This document shows positions 61,685 through 64,000 of a stretch of 64,000 nt of DNA, piece by piece. The notes under the pieces are model-generated. The model was given only the letters and a program-made list of their open reading frames with translations. It was not told the origin of the DNA and made no database searches. Within the stretch, counting starts at the first letter, position 1; each line of letters opens with the position of its first letter. The DNA lies in the NCBI RefSeq assembly GCF_037478305.1, contig NZ_JBBGAZ010000001.1, positions 868,001 through 932,000 of the forward strand, given 5' to 3'. Position numbers and translations under genes: made by a program. Source of the DNA: Cognatishimia coralii (GTDB taxonomy: Bacteria > Pseudomonadota > Alphaproteobacteria > Rhodobacterales > Rhodobacteraceae).

Positions 61685-63174
61685 AGAACCGTGCGTGGTC
61701 GCGCCGTTGCTTGAGGCACCGGCAGGTCTACCTTGGGTTTAGGTGCATTTTTTGGCACCAAATATGCCTCTGCATAGCCCAAGAGCGCCCCTGCAATCAG
61801 CCAGGTCATCGTGGTCAGCGTCGCATTAGGCAGCAAGTCTACTGTATTGATTGCCAACAATAAACTCAGTCCGCCGACGATGGGCGTGACCTTTTGGCGC
61901 TGTACTGAATTTCTTATACCGCCTAGCGCAGCAAACGTCTTCCTTTCTGGCTGATGTTTGCGCCAATTGTCTTCCATTGGCGCGCGCACAGACAACCGGT
62001 AGACAAGAAAGATCGGAAAGATCAAAAGCCCGAATTCTCCGATAAAACCCAGCCAGCCCAGCATGCCGAGAGTCAATACCCAGCGCCCATCGGCCACCGA
62101 AGTCATACGCCCTGAAATCGGATCGTGGATCTGGTTGCGCCCCCAAATCCCCCAACCGAAATAGGGCTTTTCCTGCGCGCGATTAAGCAGCGCGCCTTCG
62201 TGTTCAAAGCGGAATTCCAGCGATTGCGCGCGGTCGTCGCTGACACGAGAGGCCATCTCGAGCAGGCGTTCTTCGGGCACCAAATGCGCACCTTTCGCAA
62301 TCGGGTAAGCCAGGGCCAGACAAGCCAAGACCATCGCAAGCTTGGCCTGCATACGCCAGTTGGTGAACAGAACCATACCGATGATAAACGTCGCATAAAT
62401 CAATGCGCTGAGTGTCTTGGCCAGAACCAATACAGCCGCCAAAAACAACGCCGTCCAAATCAGTTTTGTGCGCAAACGCCCTTCTGTATTCGCAATCAGG
62501 ATCACGGCAGCGCTCAGGCTCATCATCGTCAGCATAGCTGCCCAAATGCCATGTGACAGGAAGACAATCGGGCGGAACCCATCGCCCCGGATCATCTGAT
62601 CAAACATATGCTGGAAGAACCCATAAACCCAAATATTGATCTGTGGGCTCAGGCGTACTTCGACCAGCATCGGGAAGGCATAGGCCGTACCCGCGATCAC
62701 CATCGCCAAAAGCAGATCACGGAGGTCTTTTTCGGTTGTCAGCAGATTTCGGGCCAAGGCGAAATTCGCAAGCAGGATGCACTGCATCACCATCATCGCA
62801 AAGATATCCTGCGCATAAAGGCCGCGCAGCATGTCCATCGCAAAAACGATGGGTTCAGGATTGGTCAGAACTGTTGGGATTGGCGCCAGAACAAAGATCG
62901 CCACGAGCACCTTGCCCAACACAGTATCCGGCAGCCATTTGATCTTTTCCTTAGCGTAAAACACCGTCAACAGGATCGCCATCACATTGGGGATGGTTGT
63001 CTTATCCAGCGCTGGAAACAGCGGGAAATCGAACTCTGTCGGATAAGGCGGCAACAACAGATAGCTTGCCAGAACAGACCAAATCAAAGCACGCCCGGGC
63101 GGCAGGGCACGGAAAATGCCCAGCATGACCAACGGCCATAGCGCCAGTACCAGATGAGCGAATAGATTTGGCAT
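61681..63174 (-). CDS. O-antigen ligase/polymerase-like membrane protein (Wzy/WaaL type)
   Basis: A 497-residue membrane protein with about ten helices and a large periplasmic loop (about residues 300-370, with YFGWGIWGRNQIHDPISGR and SVADGRWVLTLGMLGWLGF), the layout of Wzy/WaaL family polymerases and ligases. In the loop the conserved GWG(x)R-like segment is present. Function is either repeat-unit polymerisation or ligation; the neighbouring initiating transferase and lack of lipid A genes favour polymerisation. It lies downstream of the sugar transferase gene on the same strand. Confidence 0.82.
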   Translation of the reverse strand: MPNLFAHLVLALWPLVMLGIFRALPPGRALIWSVLASYLLLPPYPTEFDFPLFPALDKTTIPNVMAILLTVFYAKEKIKWLPDTVLGKVLVAIFVLAPIPTVLTNPEPIVFAMDMLRGLYAQDIFAMMVMQCILLANFALARNLLTTEKDLRDLLLAMVIAGTAYAFPMLVEVRLSPQINIWVYGFFQHMFDQMIRGDGFRPIVFLSHGIWAAMLTMMSLSAAVILIANTEGRLRTKLIWTALFLAAVLVLAKTLSALIYATFIIGMVLFTNWRMQAKLAMVLACLALAYPIAKGAHLVPEERLLEMASRVSDDRAQSLEFRFEHEGALLNRAQEKPYFGWGIWGRNQIHDPISGRMTSVADGRWVLTLGMLGWLGFIGEFGLLIFPIFLVYRLSVRAPMEDNWRKHQPERKTFAALGGIRNSVQRQKVTPIVGGLSLLLAINTVDLLPNATLTTMTWLIAGALLGYAEAYLVPKNAPKPKVDLPVPQATARPRTVL

Positions 63175-63268
63175 GCTCGATGAAGTGTCCTTAGTTACCT
63201 GCGCAGCCTAGGATCACAAATGGCCGATTTTGAGGCGGCTTTCGGATTATTTCATATCCAAAAGCGCT

Positions 63269-63934
63269 TTAGTGACCCGTTGCATTCACCACAACACCGA
63301 CGGTCTTGAACATGATGCGCACGTCAGAGGCAAAGCTGAGGTCGTTTAGGTAGTCGCCGTCGAAATCCGCACGCTCGACAAAAGAGCTCTCGTTGCGGCT
63401 GGAAATCTGCCAAGGGCCGGTGATGCCGGGACGTAGATCGTAGTAGGCGTCGCTCGGGTAGATCTTCTTTTGATCGACCATGATCGGGCGCGGGCCCACC
63501 AGGGACATATCGCCAATCAGAACATTCCAAAGCTGAGGCAGTTCGTCCAAAGAGGTCTTGCGGATCAGGTGGCCAACTTTCGTGATGCGAGGATCATTCA
63601 TCAGCTTTTGCTTTTCATTCCACTCACGCGCCTCAGTTGGGTTTGCCGCCAGATAATCCGCAAGGATTGCGTCCGCATTGGCAACCATGCTGCGCAGTTT
63701 GACCATCTTAAAGCTGCGACCTTGGCGACCCAGACGTTTTTGAAAATAAAAAGGGTTTTTCCCATCCAGAGCGACAAAAGCCGCAAGCACCAGAACAACA
63801 ATGGTCACAGGGATCGCAAGCACGGCAACGGCGGCAATATCCAGAGCACGTTTGAACAGACCGCGATAGAGGCCCAAAGGCTCTTGGCTGCGGTCTTGTA
63901 CAAATTCAAAGCTTCCGTGGTCTTGAAACGCCAT
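63269..63934 (-). CDS. Initiating sugar transferase (WbaP/ExoY-like)
   Basis: A 221-residue polyprenyl-phosphate sugar-1-phosphate transferase, which loads the first sugar of the repeat unit on undecaprenyl phosphate. One N-terminal membrane helix (RALDIAAVAVLAIPVTIVVL region) precedes the conserved cytosolic catalytic domain: GKNPFYFQKRLGRQGRSFKM, TSLDELPQLWNVLIGDMSLV, GPRPIM, and RPGITGPWQISSRNESSF (each in part). Start at ATG 63934; the upstream frame extends 45 bases. As it lacks the long WbaP N-terminal domain, it is closer to ExoY/WecP-like short forms. Confidence 0.92.
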   Translation of the reverse strand: MAFQDHGSFEFVQDRSQEPLGLYRGLFKRALDIAAVAVLAIPVTIVVLVLAAFVALDGKNPFYFQKRLGRQGRSFKMVKLRSMVANADAILADYLAANPTEAREWNEKQKLMNDPRITKVGHLIRKTSLDELPQLWNVLIGDMSLVGPRPIMVDQKKIYPSDAYYDLRPGITGPWQISSRNESSFVERADFDGDYLNDLSFASDVRIMFKTVGVVVNATGH

Positions 63935-64000
63935 GTTTTCAACTCCAAAACGAGAACAGACAAAGCTCCGCCACCGCACCCGAAGGGCACGCTTGAAAAG

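Overview
The window looks like chromosomal DNA of a Roseobacter-group alphaproteobacterium (Rhodobacterales). This rests on the gene families and their order: nadABC, the ribBA-ribH-nusB block, nrdR-ribD, dnaG-rpoD, a separate Lrp-type regulator divergent from putA, a DUF2244 gene beside ctaD, alphaproteobacterial GAAC-N7-GAAC (LexA) and TTAA-N7-TTAA (CtrA) boxes, and a run of CUCCUCCC-loop 'cuckoo' small RNAs. I see no IS element, prophage, CRISPR array or replication origin.

Layout. 1-2.8 kb: end of the NAD operon (nadA, nadB, nadC). 2.9-12 kb: riboflavin genes on the minus strand (nrdR-ribD, then ribE, ribBA, ribH, nusB), split by a plus-strand capsule cassette (kpsS, a Wza/KpsD-like lipoprotein, kpsC). 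12-25 kb: yjbQ, a secreted GH16 glycanase behind a CtrA-like site, an SRPBCC protein, dnaG-rpoD, glutamate dehydrogenase, and three TadE/TadG-type pseudopilin-like genes. 25-37.8 kb: an orphan ImuA-like gene with a perfect LexA box, an MFS transporter, metG, tRNA-Leu(UAA), putR/putA, a rhomboid protease, suhB, metR/metF and a PaaI-type thioesterase. 37.7-43 kb: a DUF2235 hydrolase, the cuckoo RNA array, apbC/mrp, an exported PilZ-like protein, DUF2244 and a methyltransferase. 43-50.7 kb: ctaD, two SDRs and a CoA-transferase, cytochrome c, lipB, a membrane LytTR regulator with a DUF2306 protein, and tRNA-Leu(GAG). 50.8-64 kb: surface polysaccharide genes (a GT-C transferase, a HAD-UbiA prenyltransferase with an SMR-like flippase, a CpsD-like ATPase, a Gfo/Idh-epimerase fusion, GT2, GT4, a Gfo/Idh oxidoreductase, a WecG-type transferase, a Wzy/WaaL-like polymerase, and a WbaP/ExoY-like initiating sugar transferase).

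The most noteworthy element is at 38.95-39.24 kb. Six hairpins on the minus strand, arranged as three two-hairpin units, all show the pyrimidine motif CTCCTCCCT in the loop, share a repeated linker, end in a terminator, and have a promoter-like sequence upstream. This matches the cuckoo/CcsR small RNA family known from Rhodobacter, here in three tandem copies and without the small DUF1127 gene that I recall usually preceding it. Other points of interest are a RibBA whose GTP cyclohydrolase II half has lost its zinc and catalytic motifs, a CpsD-like ATPase without the P-loop lysine, a ribosome-binding site buried in a perfect 11-bp hairpin before the thioesterase gene, and a terminator hairpin lying inside an open reading frame just after rpoD.
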